From positions 1-8,215 of the forward strand of contig JACMRP010000037.1 of NCBI GenBank assembly GCA_014376325.1: 8,215 nt of DNA, read 5' to 3'. The translations under genes were made by a program, and so were the position numbers. This stretch comes from Pseudobdellovibrionaceae bacterium. GTDB taxonomy: Bacteria; Bdellovibrionota; Bdellovibrionia; Bdellovibrionales; Bdellovibrionaceae. The notes under the pieces were generated by a model. That model was not told where the DNA came from, did no database searches, and saw nothing but the letters and a program-made list of their open reading frames with translations. This document shows positions 1-6,342 of this stretch, one piece after another; within the stretch, counting starts at the first letter, position 1; each line of letters starts with the position of its first letter.

Positions 1-43
1 AACTTGCGCCGAAATGTAATCAACATCTCGTTCAACGTAGAGG

Positions 44-430
44 CTATTTTTCAAAATCCCGAGTCGGGAAGTCGCCGCGTTTGAGAGGCCGCAGTCCGTG
101 CGCGGCACGTGCTTCGTCGCAGCGTGGACTAGAGGTTCCATTTTCAAAAGACGCGGTAAAATTGCGACAAGGGGTCGGGCGATTTTCGTAGATTCCACAT
201 TGCGCATTTTTGCCGATTCTTCCGGTCAGCGAAACGCACTTTGGATTGTGTTTTACTTCAGTGCCCTGCATGCAGCGATGAACCGAATCGAGGTCCACAA
301 CTTTCGCGATTGGAACTTTCCACAATCCATCTGGCTCCGTCTCTCGCCAGTAAAAAGCGACACGGAAGTGCGCGCAGCAAGCGCCACAACCGATGCAGGG
401 ATGTTGTTTGGGAGCAGAGTCCACAGCCAT
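44..430 (-). CDS. YkgJ-family cysteine-cluster protein (putative Zn/Fe-S binding)
   Basis: A 128-residue soluble protein with the cysteine pattern of the YkgJ/UPF0153 family. The N-terminal CxxCxxCC block is C12, C15, C18 and C19. It is followed by C53, then C65 and C78, and the family-typical segment C-x-I-Y-x-x-R-P-x-x-C-R-x-F (C78 to F91), with a last cysteine at C104. Members of this family are thought to bind zinc or an iron-sulfur cluster; the biochemical role is not established. The length is normal for the short form of the family. The ATG at 430 starts just before the CIGCGACC block, and no earlier start is needed, although no strong Shine-Dalgarno is visible upstream. It lies 80 bp downstream of the FAH-family gene on the same strand and is probably the last gene of that operon. 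Family assignment is confident; function is unknown. Confidence 0.9.
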   Translation of the reverse strand: MAVDSAPKQHPCIGCGACCAHFRVAFYWRETEPDGLWKVPIAKVVDLDSVHRCMQGTEVKHNPKCVSLTGRIGKNAQCGIYENRPTPCRNFTASFENGTSSPRCDEARAAHGLRPLKRGDFPTRDFEK

Positions 431-510
431 AACTTGATTGTGCCACGGGCATCCGGCAAATAAACAGCGAGCGACCGCAAGCCGACCAAACTAGACTTTG
501 GTGACGTGCT

Positions 511-1095
511 CTAAGTAAATCTCCAAGTATGCGAAGCCAGGTTGCCGAAGGAACCTACAAGCACATCGCCGCGGGACACTTTGCCGACGCCGGAAGGAGT
601 TCCGGTCAGAAGCAAGTCGCCCGCCACCACCGGAAAATGGGCCTTCACGTATTCAATCTGTTGGGACAACGAAAAAATCATCTGCGAAGTGTTTCCCCGC
701 TGACGGACTTCGCCATTCACTTTCAAAGTCAGTTCCACGGAAGCTAAGTCTTCCAGCGCTTCGAACATAAAGAATTCCGAGAGCGGACAAGACTGAGTAA
801 ATGACTTCGCTAAAGTCCACGGCGACCCTTTGGCCTTCAGTAAGTTTTGGTAATGACGTTCGGTCAAATCTAAAGCCAAAGACGCCTTCGAGATCTGCAG
901 ATGCGAATCAAATTGCAAAGCCAACTCGATCTCGTGATGAATATCGATACCCCAACAGGGCAACAGCACTTCGCTCCCGAAAACGGCAGAGCTTCCGGCT
1001 TTTAAAAAGATCAAAGGCTCTTTCGGAACTTCGTTGCCGAGCTCCTTAGCGTGATCCGCATAATTTCTGCCGATGGCCCAAATATTTCTGATCAT
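511..1095 (-). CDS. Fumarylacetoacetate hydrolase (FAH) family protein, acylpyruvase-like
   Basis: A 194-residue cytoplasmic enzyme of the FAH superfamily, closest in pattern to acylpyruvate hydrolases/oxaloacetate decarboxylases (YcgM, FAHD1). The opening GRNYADH gives H15 and E18, which match the catalytic His-Glu pair of FAHD1. E55 and E57 (HHEIELAL) and D76 (ALDLTER) are the expected Mg2+/Mn2+ ligands. K97 (WTLAKSF) and the LTGTPSGVG block (163-171) are also conserved. The protein is slightly short because the loop between E57 and D76 is about ten residues shorter than in FAHD1; all active-site residues are present. The exact substrate (acylpyruvate, oxaloacetate or another 2-oxo acid) cannot be told. 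Its ATG overlaps the stop of the upstream phosphatase gene as ATGA, and an AGGA ribosome binding site lies 7 nt upstream, so translation is probably coupled. Confidence 0.92.
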   Translation of the reverse strand: MIRNIWAIGRNYADHAKELGNEVPKEPLIFLKAGSSAVFGSEVLLPCWGIDIHHEIELALQFDSHLQISKASLALDLTERHYQNLLKAKGSPWTLAKSFTQSCPLSEFFMFEALEDLASVELTLKVNGEVRQRGNTSQMIFSLSQQIEYVKAHFPVVAGDLLLTGTPSGVGKVSRGDVLVGSFGNLASHTWRFT

Positions 1096-1586
1096 ATATT
1101 TATCCTATGAAACTTTTGAAGTTTCCAAATGCCGTCGGTAATTTCGAAGTGCATAAACTGAACCGTGTTCCAGCTCCAGTACTTCGAATCTAAAAGATCC
1201 GTATCGGACGGGATGACGGACAGGGACTCTTCAATCCAGTCGTGATGAGAACACAAATAAACAACATCCGAGGCCGCAAACTTTTTTTCGATCGAAAGTA
1301 AAAACTGTTGAATGCGCGCCCGGAAAGTTTCGCCAGTTTCATAATTTTCACGCTGATCAAGGTCGCTCGCCACGTGAACGTCCACTCCGCAAAGGGCGGC
1401 CGCCGCCTTCACCGTGTTCTGCGCGCGAATACGTGGCGATGCCAGGAACGCCGTGCCCCGCAAGAGTTCCCCGGCAGCAATCACTTCGGCCAGTTTTTTT
1501 GCCTGCGCAAAGCCTTGAGCCGTCAGATCGGGATCCGCAAACGGAATTGAGTTTTTTTGTCCATGCCGGAAAAGATAGACATTCAT
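1092..1586 (-). CDS. Histidine phosphatase family protein (SixA/PGAM-like)
   Basis: A 164-residue single-domain phosphatase of the histidine phosphatase (phosphoglycerate-mutase-like) superfamily, similar in size to SixA. It begins MNVYLFRHGQ, with the RHG motif at R7-H8-G9; H8 is the expected phospho-accepting histidine. The DLTAQGFAQA segment (20-29), the SPRIRAQNT block (50-58, phosphate-binding arginines) and the second histidine in CSHHDW (H114) complete the catalytic set. The substrate is unknown: SixA acts on phosphohistidine of HPt or PTS proteins, but relatives act on sugar phosphates or proteins. The start at 1586 was chosen because the domain begins directly there. A longer frame to 1748 would run through the divergent hslO start and adds no recognisable residues. 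It is the first gene of the leftward set and overlaps the next gene by 4 bp. Confidence 0.88.
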   Translation of the reverse strand: MNVYLFRHGQKNSIPFADPDLTAQGFAQAKKLAEVIAAGELLRGTAFLASPRIRAQNTVKAAAALCGVDVHVASDLDQRENYETGETFRARIQQFLLSIEKKFAASDVVYLCSHHDWIEESLSVIPSDTDLLDSKYWSWNTVQFMHFEITDGIWKLQKFHRINI

Positions 1587-1596
1587 GCTCTCAATA

Positions 1597-1625
1597 TTGC
1601 TTTTATTCAGGGGCTTTGATACCTT
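1597..1625 (+). promoter_or_regulatory. Possible sigma70-type promoter of hslO
   Basis: In the 63-bp divergent gap, TTGCTT (1597-1602) is separated by 17 bp from TACCTT (1620-1625), which is preceded by an extended -10 TG at 1617-1618. Each hexamer matches consensus at only three positions, so this is a weak prediction based on position and spacing. The predicted start near 1632 would leave a leader of about 18 nt carrying the GGAG site at 1641-1644. A promoter for the leftward operon must also lie in or near this gap, but I could not place one with confidence. Confidence 0.25.
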
Positions 1626-1649
1626 TGACACTTGCTGTCTGGAGACTTC

Positions 1650-2546
1650 ATGAGCCAAAAAGTGCACCGTTTCGTGTCGAATGACTTTACCCTTCGCATT
1701 GCAGCCGTCGATTCGACCGAAGTGGTGGCCGAAATGCAAAAGCTTCAACAGACTTTCCCGTTACCGACGGTCGCGGTCGGGCGCGCCATGACGGGCGCTC
1801 TTTTGATGGCGAGCCACTTAAAAGAAAAACAACAAGTCGGTCTGTACTTTAAAGGCGACGGTCCACTTGCTGCCGTGTACGCCGAAGCTAATTTTGAAGG
1901 CCAAGTTCGCGGTTATTCGCCGGTGCCGATTTATGAACCACCGAATTACGACAAGGGTCTGAGTTTAAAAGAATACATGGGCCAAGGTTTGCTGACCGTC
2001 ACACGTCATTTGCCTTTCCAGCGCGAGCCCCATCACGGAACTGTCGAAATGGTCAGCGGCGAAATCGGCGACGACATTGCTCATTACTTAAATCAGTCTC
2101 ACCAAATTCGCAGTCTTGTTTCGCTCGGGGTTTACCTAGATACCTTTGGCAAAGTGCGTGCGGCGGGTGGAGTGATCCTGGAAGTCATGCCGGGGGCCGA
2201 AGAAGGCATCATCGACAAGATCCAAAAAAATGCCGAAAATTTTAAAGAGAACATTTCAAAAATGCTTTTAAGCGGCGCTAAAGCCGTCGACCTGGTCCGC
2301 CCTTACATGGAAGGCATTCCTTTTTCCGAGATTGAGCACGATCACGATGTTCAGTATTACTGCCCTTGCACAAAGGAGCGGGTCGTCCGCGCTCTGGAAA
2401 CTTTGGGAATCGCGGAACTCGAAGACATGGTGACCAAAAACGAAGCGGCCGAGGTCGTGTGTCAGATGTGCGGGAGGCCGTATGAGGTCCCCGTGAATGA
2501 GCTTGAAGAGCTCAAAGAAAGACTCCAAAAACAGGGCATGCACTAG
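1650..2546 (+). CDS. hslO: Hsp33 redox-regulated molecular chaperone
   Basis: A 298-residue cytoplasmic holdase chaperone, full length for the Hsp33 family. The N-terminal core carries the family pattern (VGRAMTGALLMA at 43-54, the GDGPL turn at 69-73, RGYSP at 87-91). The C-terminal redox switch is intact: C238-P-C240 and C271-Q-M-C274 form the CxC/CxxC zinc site. In known Hsp33 proteins oxidation of these cysteines releases zinc, unfolds the linker and activates substrate binding. The start at 1650 is supported by GGAG at 1641-1644 with 5-nt spacing. A TTG six codons upstream (1632) is in frame but would put the ribosome binding site inside the gene. It is the first gene of the rightward set and reads toward the membrane-protein pair. 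This is a confident assignment. Confidence 0.97.
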   Translation: MSQKVHRFVSNDFTLRIAAVDSTEVVAEMQKLQQTFPLPTVAVGRAMTGALLMASHLKEKQQVGLYFKGDGPLAAVYAEANFEGQVRGYSPVPIYEPPNYDKGLSLKEYMGQGLLTVTRHLPFQREPHHGTVEMVSGEIGDDIAHYLNQSHQIRSLVSLGVYLDTFGKVRAAGGVILEVMPGAEEGIIDKIQKNAENFKENISKMLLSGAKAVDLVRPYMEGIPFSEIEHDHDVQYYCPCTKERVVRALETLGIAELEDMVTKNEAAEVVCQMCGRPYEVPVNELEELKERLQKQGMH

Positions 2547-2574
2547 TCCAAAACTGGACCACCAAAGGTTCAGT
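2546..2574 (+). other. Two mutually exclusive small hairpins in the hslO/rhomboid-like gap
   Basis: GTCCA (2546-2550) can pair with TGGAC (2555-2559) across a 4-nt loop. Alternatively ACTGGACC (2553-2560) can pair with GGTTCAGT (2567-2574) across a 6-nt loop, giving 8 bp with one G-U pair. The two structures share 2555-2559 and so cannot form together. No T-run follows, so this is not a standard intrinsic terminator. It could affect read-through or RNA processing between hslO and the downstream membrane genes, or be chance. Confidence 0.3.
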
Positions 2575-2604
2575 CCTTCCACCGAGAAGGCGATAAATAC
2601 TAGT

Positions 2605-3711
2605 ATGTTACCGCTACGGATCGGACTGCAAAGTCGCATCATAAAAATCCCCACGGCCAGCCTCATTTTGATGGCGCTGATGGCGGTGCATTCGGTTTTG
2701 ACTCACCAAAATTTATTTTTACTTTTCGGAAACCTGCTGGTTTTTGCGGTCTTCGCTTTTTTCTTAGAACAGCGCCTTGGTCCGATCGGAATGGTAGCGC
2801 TTTTTGTAGCCGGTTATTTCGGGGCGAACCTTGCGCAAAGTCCGTTTCTTCGAACGCCCTCATACCTGATCGGTCCGAACGGAGCGGTCTGCGCCTGCAT
2901 CGGAGCCTTCGCTATTTATTTCTGGAATGAGAAAATGTGTATCTCGAAATATACCGTGCCGTCGTGGGGATACCTCGGTGGATTTTTCGTGATGGCTTTT
3001 TTAATGAGTCCGACCCCCATCGGGGCTTTGGCTGGCGCGATGGGGGGTGCCATCTTCGCCCTTTTGCAAATGGAAATATTCCCTTTAAAGAAAACCTTCT
3101 TATTCCGCCAAGAACAGAAGCTTTATTACCAAGCCAAGGAAACTGAAAATCTAGACGAGAAGTTAGCGATCTTCGCCGAGATCCACCGTTTAAATAAAGA
3201 AAGTTTTTATTCGTTCCGCGCCTTGTTTTTATACTTTTGCAGGCAGGGCTTTCAAATTAAGAACTTTCACAAGAACGACCGCATCTTTATCGCCAATATA
3301 TTGACGAGTTGTTTTAATCACCTTGAGAAGAACTCGAAGTACGATCTCACTCAAGAAATCATTTCAATGACTCCTCTTTCTTGGAGTTTGGCTAAATTAA
3401 AACTCAAGGCTCCTCCGCAAAATATTATAGATCGAGCACAATATTTCAGGAAGTTGAACGACTACGTGCAAACGCTTCGTTTATATGATCTCTTTATGGA
3501 TAAATTCGCAGCTCACCCTAAAGCACAAGAAGTGCAGGCAGATATCATGAAGATTTTTGATCACATCGAAAAGTTTCCGTCTGAGCGGAAGGCGCAAACT
3601 CTGGACATGCTACTGGTGTACACCGATAGCCACCCGGACAATCATTTTCAGACGCAATTGAAACAACTTATCCACCAAGTGCATCGTGAGGAAAAAAATG
3701 CCATTGGCTAG
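2605..3711 (+). CDS. Rhomboid-like membrane protein without catalytic residues, with C-terminal helical domain
   Basis: A 368-residue protein. Residues about 15-155 form hydrophobic segments (roughly 16-33, 36-54, 60-78, 88-107, 120-134, 137-155) arranged like a six-helix rhomboid core. The stretch from LLFGNLLVF to FFLEQRLG then GANLAQ resembles the rhomboid L1/TM2/TM3 region. The active-site motif GxSG is replaced by G90-P-N92-G93, and the TM6 position expected to hold histidine is in IGALAGAMGG, apparently A141. The TM2 histidine of HxxxN is also absent. It is therefore predicted to be a pseudoprotease. Residues about 165-368 are soluble, charged and mostly helical, possibly TPR-like repeats, likely cytoplasmic. 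The start at 2605 is the best available; GAGAAGG at 2584-2590 lies 14 nt upstream, longer than ideal. An in-frame ATG at 2497 inside hslO gives a non-hydrophobic, unlikely extension. The rhomboid fold is inferred from pattern only. Confidence 0.78.
   Translation: MLPLRIGLQSRIIKIPTASLILMALMAVHSVLTHQNLFLLFGNLLVFAVFAFFLEQRLGPIGMVALFVAGYFGANLAQSPFLRTPSYLIGPNGAVCACIGAFAIYFWNEKMCISKYTVPSWGYLGGFFVMAFLMSPTPIGALAGAMGGAIFALLQMEIFPLKKTFLFRQEQKLYYQAKETENLDEKLAIFAEIHRLNKESFYSFRALFLYFCRQGFQIKNFHKNDRIFIANILTSCFNHLEKNSKYDLTQEIISMTPLSWSLAKLKLKAPPQNIIDRAQYFRKLNDYVQTLRLYDLFMDKFAAHPKAQEVQADIMKIFDHIEKFPSERKAQTLDMLLVYTDSHPDNHFQTQLKQLIHQVHREEKNAIG
3688..3697 (+). promoter_or_regulatory. Ribosome binding site deciding the RDD-fusion start
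   Basis: GAGG at 3688-3691 is followed by six A residues and ATG at 3698. This ideal spacing selects ATG 3698 over the in-frame GTG at 3686, which would lie before the site. The site is inside the end of the rhomboid-like gene, implying translational coupling. Confidence 0.75.
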
Positions 3712-5293
3712 TTTTTCGGCGCGGTTCGCCGCCTTCAAGGTGGATATTCTTATTTTCACGATTTTGTGTGAGCTTTGCCACTGGATAGTGCGAAGCTACG
3801 CTCCTCAATACTTAAATTTTCCAAACTTTGTGCTTTTGTACCTTGTCGTGACGTTCTTTTATTATTGCTATCCTACTTACAAAACTGGTCAGACCCTCGG
3901 TAAAAAATGGATGTCCATCAAGGTGGTCGGCGATAAATCTGACATGACGATGAAGCACGTTCTGATCCGCGAAATTCCGGGAAAGACGTTGAGCTCTTTT
4001 TTCTTCATCGGGTACTTATGGTTTTTCCGGGGCAACGTTCGTAAAACTTGGCACGACATCCTTGGCAGAACGAGCGTCTACTCCAACTATTTAGAAGAAG
4101 AAATGACCTTCAAGGTTCGCGCTCAACATCAGTTGGTCAGCCTGGTCACGATCCCGGCCAGTGTTATCCTAATACTATTTTTGATGTTGTACACAAGCTT
4201 GCCACTAGATTCTATTCGCAACCAGATCGAGCAGTCGGGGACTCATATTGGCGACATCCGTGGAAGTATTGCTGGCGGCATTTTCATGTCGGAGATAAGC
4301 CGCAAAGACGACGACCAAGATTATGACTTAAAAGACGTCGAAGTCCGCTTTAATTTGCTCGCGATCATTACTCAGAAAATATTTCTGATCGAAAAGATTT
4401 CCGTGCAAAGTGGACGGGTCGAAGTTCCACCGGGCTTTACTTGGTGGGCCTTCGCGAAGAATTTAATGGCGGCGACCGCGGCCGAAGACGAAGTTGAAAC
4501 TCCAGAGCAACCGATCCGCGTTCGTCTGGACAGGCTGAAACTTGCATCGCTCGAGATTCAAAATCTTGATTTAATTCAAGGTTCGAAGTCCGCGTCTTTG
4601 TTGAAAAACCTCAGCGTGCACGGACTTGAAAAAGACCCCAACGGAGTCCGCATCGAAGAGATCGTCTTCGAAATCAAGGGACTGACCGCGGTGGCAAGGC
4701 ATCTGGTTTCGGCGGATGGCAAGACCGACATCCAGACAATTCGGGGCAAAGTGCACCCAGACCTCGTGCCGATGTTGAAGGCGCCGTTGGATTTTCAGGT
4801 TGAAGGTCAGTTTGCAGAACCTTTTGAAGCCTCCGTCGTTAGCGGTAACTTAGGCCAGGGTAAAATTAAATTCAAATACGCCCAAAAGCGTTTAACGGCG
4901 ACGATCGATCAGTTGCCCATTCAAGGCACGGTTAAAAATGCGGCGCCGATCGAATCTCTGAATTTGCACTGGACGACCGAAGGCACTTCCGTGCTTGAAG
5001 CCATGATGAAGCAAGAGGCCAGCTACCAGGTGCTGATGTGCGGAGCGACGTTTAAGAGTGCACCCGGTGCGACCGTGATGGGGCGCTCGGGCAGTCATTT
5101 TAAATTTACGTTTGCGCCGAAGCCGATTCCTAATTTGATCGAAGCGCTGACTTCTCCGACCGCGACGCTGGACGATTTTTTCGAGCAGAAGTTAACGGCC
5201 GTCAATCCCGCAACGCCCACTGTTTCGGCCGACGTTCCGCTAACGAGCAATCTTTGCTCGTACAATCCGTTTATGCCGCCAAATCAGTTTTAG
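3698..5293 (+). CDS. RDD-domain protein fused to a TamB/AsmA-like domain
   Basis: A 531-residue membrane protein. Residues 6-130 form an RDD domain: R9 and D16 in ARFAAFKVD, hydrophobic helices near 15-32 and 43-59, the GQTLGKKWMSIKVV block (64-77), a third helix near 98-111 and the closing aspartate in KTWHDILGRTSVY (D120). A fourth hydrophobic helix lies at about 146-168. After it comes a long strand-rich region (about 170-500). Its beginning, RGSIAGGIF (188-196), then LKDVEVRFNLLAI and ISVQSGRVEV, resembles the start of TamB/AsmA-type proteins, in which alternating beta-strands form a lipid-carrying groove. The tail (about 500-531) is Pro/Thr-rich and ends in F. By topology the beta region should be periplasmic. 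It overlaps the rhomboid-like gene by 14 bp. RDD assignment is confident; the TamB/AsmA-like assignment is by pattern and moderate. I do not know a characterised protein with this architecture; the function is unknown. Confidence 0.8.
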   Translation: MPLASFSARFAAFKVDILIFTILCELCHWIVRSYAPQYLNFPNFVLLYLVVTFFYYCYPTYKTGQTLGKKWMSIKVVGDKSDMTMKHVLIREIPGKTLSSFFFIGYLWFFRGNVRKTWHDILGRTSVYSNYLEEEMTFKVRAQHQLVSLVTIPASVILILFLMLYTSLPLDSIRNQIEQSGTHIGDIRGSIAGGIFMSEISRKDDDQDYDLKDVEVRFNLLAIITQKIFLIEKISVQSGRVEVPPGFTWWAFAKNLMAATAAEDEVETPEQPIRVRLDRLKLASLEIQNLDLIQGSKSASLLKNLSVHGLEKDPNGVRIEEIVFEIKGLTAVARHLVSADGKTDIQTIRGKVHPDLVPMLKAPLDFQVEGQFAEPFEASVVSGNLGQGKIKFKYAQKRLTATIDQLPIQGTVKNAAPIESLNLHWTTEGTSVLEAMMKQEASYQVLMCGATFKSAPGATVMGRSGSHFKFTFAPKPIPNLIEALTSPTATLDDFFEQKLTAVNPATPTVSADVPLTSNLCSYNPFMPPNQF

Positions 5294-6295
5294 TTATTTT
5301 AGCTTTTGGATAATGGCATCTGTAAAAGTCACGGTATTGCCGTGACCACCAAGATCCGCCGTTCTGGCATGGACGTCTTGTAAAGTTGCGATCAAAGCTT
5401 TCATGACAGCGTCGGCTTTGGCGGCCTCGCCCACGTGCTGAAGCATCATTACTGCTGACTGTAAAAGTGCCGTTGGATTCGCCTTGTTCTGGCCCGCGAT
5501 GTCTGGTGCAGAGCCGTGAACCGCTTCGAAGACCGCGATATTTTCGCCGATGTTCGCGCCGGGTACTACGCCGAGTCCGCCGACCAATCCCGCGCAGAGG
5601 TCGCTTAAGATATCTCCGTACAAATTTTGGGTGACGATGATTTCAAATTGTTGGGGCTTCGTTACAAGCTGCATGCAGCAGTTATCTACGATCACGTCCC
5701 GCATGGTGATCTCGGGATATTTCGCGGCGACTTCTTGGCCCACGCGTAGAAATAAACCATCGCTCATCTTCATGATGTTTGCCTTATGCACGATCGCGAT
5801 ATTTTTTTTGTTGGTCTTCCGCGCGAGCTCGAACGCATACCGCACGATGCGTTCAGAACCTTTGCGCGTGATGCGTTTGATGCTTTCGGCAGTGTCGTCG
5901 TCGACCATGCGCTCGATGCCCATGTATAGGTCTTCGGTGTTTTCACGCACGATCGTTAAGTCTACGTTTGAATTCACGCAAGGCACGTTCGGCAATGTAC
6001 GCACGGGGCGGACGTTCGAATAAAGATCGAAGTGTTGTCTCATCGTCACGTTGATAGATTTGTGACCGCCGCCCGTGGGCGTGGTGGTGGGGCCCTTAAT
6101 AGCTAAATGAGTCTTTTCGATAGAGGCGATGGTGGAAGCGGGCAGCAGCTCCCCTAGTTTTTGAAGCGCGATTTCTCCGGCCTCGTGCTGGTGATATTCA
6201 AAAGGGGCGTCAATCTGCTTTAAGACACGAACGACCTGGGTCATGATTTCCGGTCCGATGCCGTCGCCGGGGATGATGGTCACTTGTTTTTTCAT
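5294..6295 (-). CDS. icd: Isocitrate dehydrogenase, NAD-type (beta-decarboxylating dehydrogenase family)
   Basis: A 333-residue cytoplasmic TCA-cycle enzyme converting isocitrate to 2-oxoglutarate and CO2. It opens with TIIPGDGIGPE (6-16). The isocitrate-binding set is present: S80 and N82 in HKSINVTMR, R86, R96, R117, then Y124 in RENTEDLY and K171 in VHKAN. Metal ligands are D204, D228 and D232. The SxNxxxR pattern fits isocitrate better than isopropylmalate. In HGSAPDIAG (260-268), D265-I266 replaces the Lys-Tyr of NADP-dependent E. coli IDH, so NAD is the likely cofactor. The length is that of short NAD-IDH/IDH3-type enzymes. The start at 6295 has GGAG at 6302-6305 with a 6-nt spacer; a TTG at 6337 would place that site inside the gene. 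It ends directly against the stop of the rightward RDD fusion gene. Homoisocitrate dehydrogenase is a less likely alternative. Confidence 0.93.
   Translation of the reverse strand: MKKQVTIIPGDGIGPEIMTQVVRVLKQIDAPFEYHQHEAGEIALQKLGELLPASTIASIEKTHLAIKGPTTTPTGGGHKSINVTMRQHFDLYSNVRPVRTLPNVPCVNSNVDLTIVRENTEDLYMGIERMVDDDTAESIKRITRKGSERIVRYAFELARKTNKKNIAIVHKANIMKMSDGLFLRVGQEVAAKYPEITMRDVIVDNCCMQLVTKPQQFEIIVTQNLYGDILSDLCAGLVGGLGVVPGANIGENIAVFEAVHGSAPDIAGQNKANPTALLQSAVMMLQHVGEAAKADAVMKALIATLQDVHARTADLGGHGNTVTFTDAIIQKLK
5328..5346. other. 7-bp perfect hairpin inside the icd 3' end
   Basis: GTCACGG (5328-5334) and CCGTGAC (5340-5346) are perfect complements around a 5-nt loop. The site lies 35 bp beyond the stop of the rightward RDD fusion gene and within the last codons of icd (the GHGNTVT segment). 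On the minus strand it is followed by TTTT, but termination there would truncate icd. On the plus strand there is no T-tract. It may slow rightward read-through, or reflect conserved codons only. Confidence 0.3.
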
Positions 6296-6324
6296 GAGGG
6301 GCTCCGTTTCGGTGAGCCCCTCAT
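6292..6324 (-). other. Possible 10-codon upstream reading frame overlapping the icd start
   Basis: An ATG at 6324 opens a 10-codon frame (MRGSPKRSPS) whose TGA overlaps the icd ATG as ATGA. The frame is contained in the inverted repeat. No Shine-Dalgarno is visible upstream of its ATG, so translation is doubtful; it could be a by-product of the symmetrical repeat. Confidence 0.2.
6294..6324 (-). promoter_or_regulatory. Perfect inverted repeat covering the icd ribosome binding site and start
   Basis: ATGAGGGGCTC (6294-6304) and GAGCCCCTCAT (6314-6324) are exact reverse complements, giving an 11-bp stem with a 9-nt loop. In the icd mRNA the 3' arm contains most of the GGAG ribosome binding site (6302-6305) and the first two bases of the start codon, so the folded form should hide the initiation region. 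Possible roles are translational control of icd, a protein-binding operator, or a plus-strand terminator (the stem is followed by TTT on the plus strand). What is seen is the repeat; the role is inferred. Confidence 0.6.
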
Positions 6325-6342
6325 TTTGCACGCGCAAGAGCC

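Noticed and set aside
98..463. 121-codon plus-strand open frame
   Set aside because: It is antisense to the YkgJ-type gene, whose cysteine pattern is unmistakable.
491..530. Alternative frame at the end of the FAH-family gene reading YLEIYLEHVTKV and ending at 491, suggesting a frameshift
   Set aside because: The annotated frame ends GDVLVGSFGNLASHTWRFT, which has the length and strand pattern of the usual YcgM-type C-terminus. A frameshift is not required, though a comparison with orthologs would settle it.
1587..1748. N-terminal extension of the histidine phosphatase
   Set aside because: The extension crosses the hslO start on the opposite strand and the RHG motif begins directly after the internal ATG at 1586.
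2497..2604. Start of the rhomboid-like gene inside hslO
   Set aside because: The 36 added residues are polar, overlap the hslO reading frame and have no conserved feature; the first hydrophobic helix follows the ATG at 2605.
5550..6023. 157-codon plus-strand open frame
   Set aside because: It lies entirely antisense to the well-conserved icd coding region and its translation has no recognisable domain.
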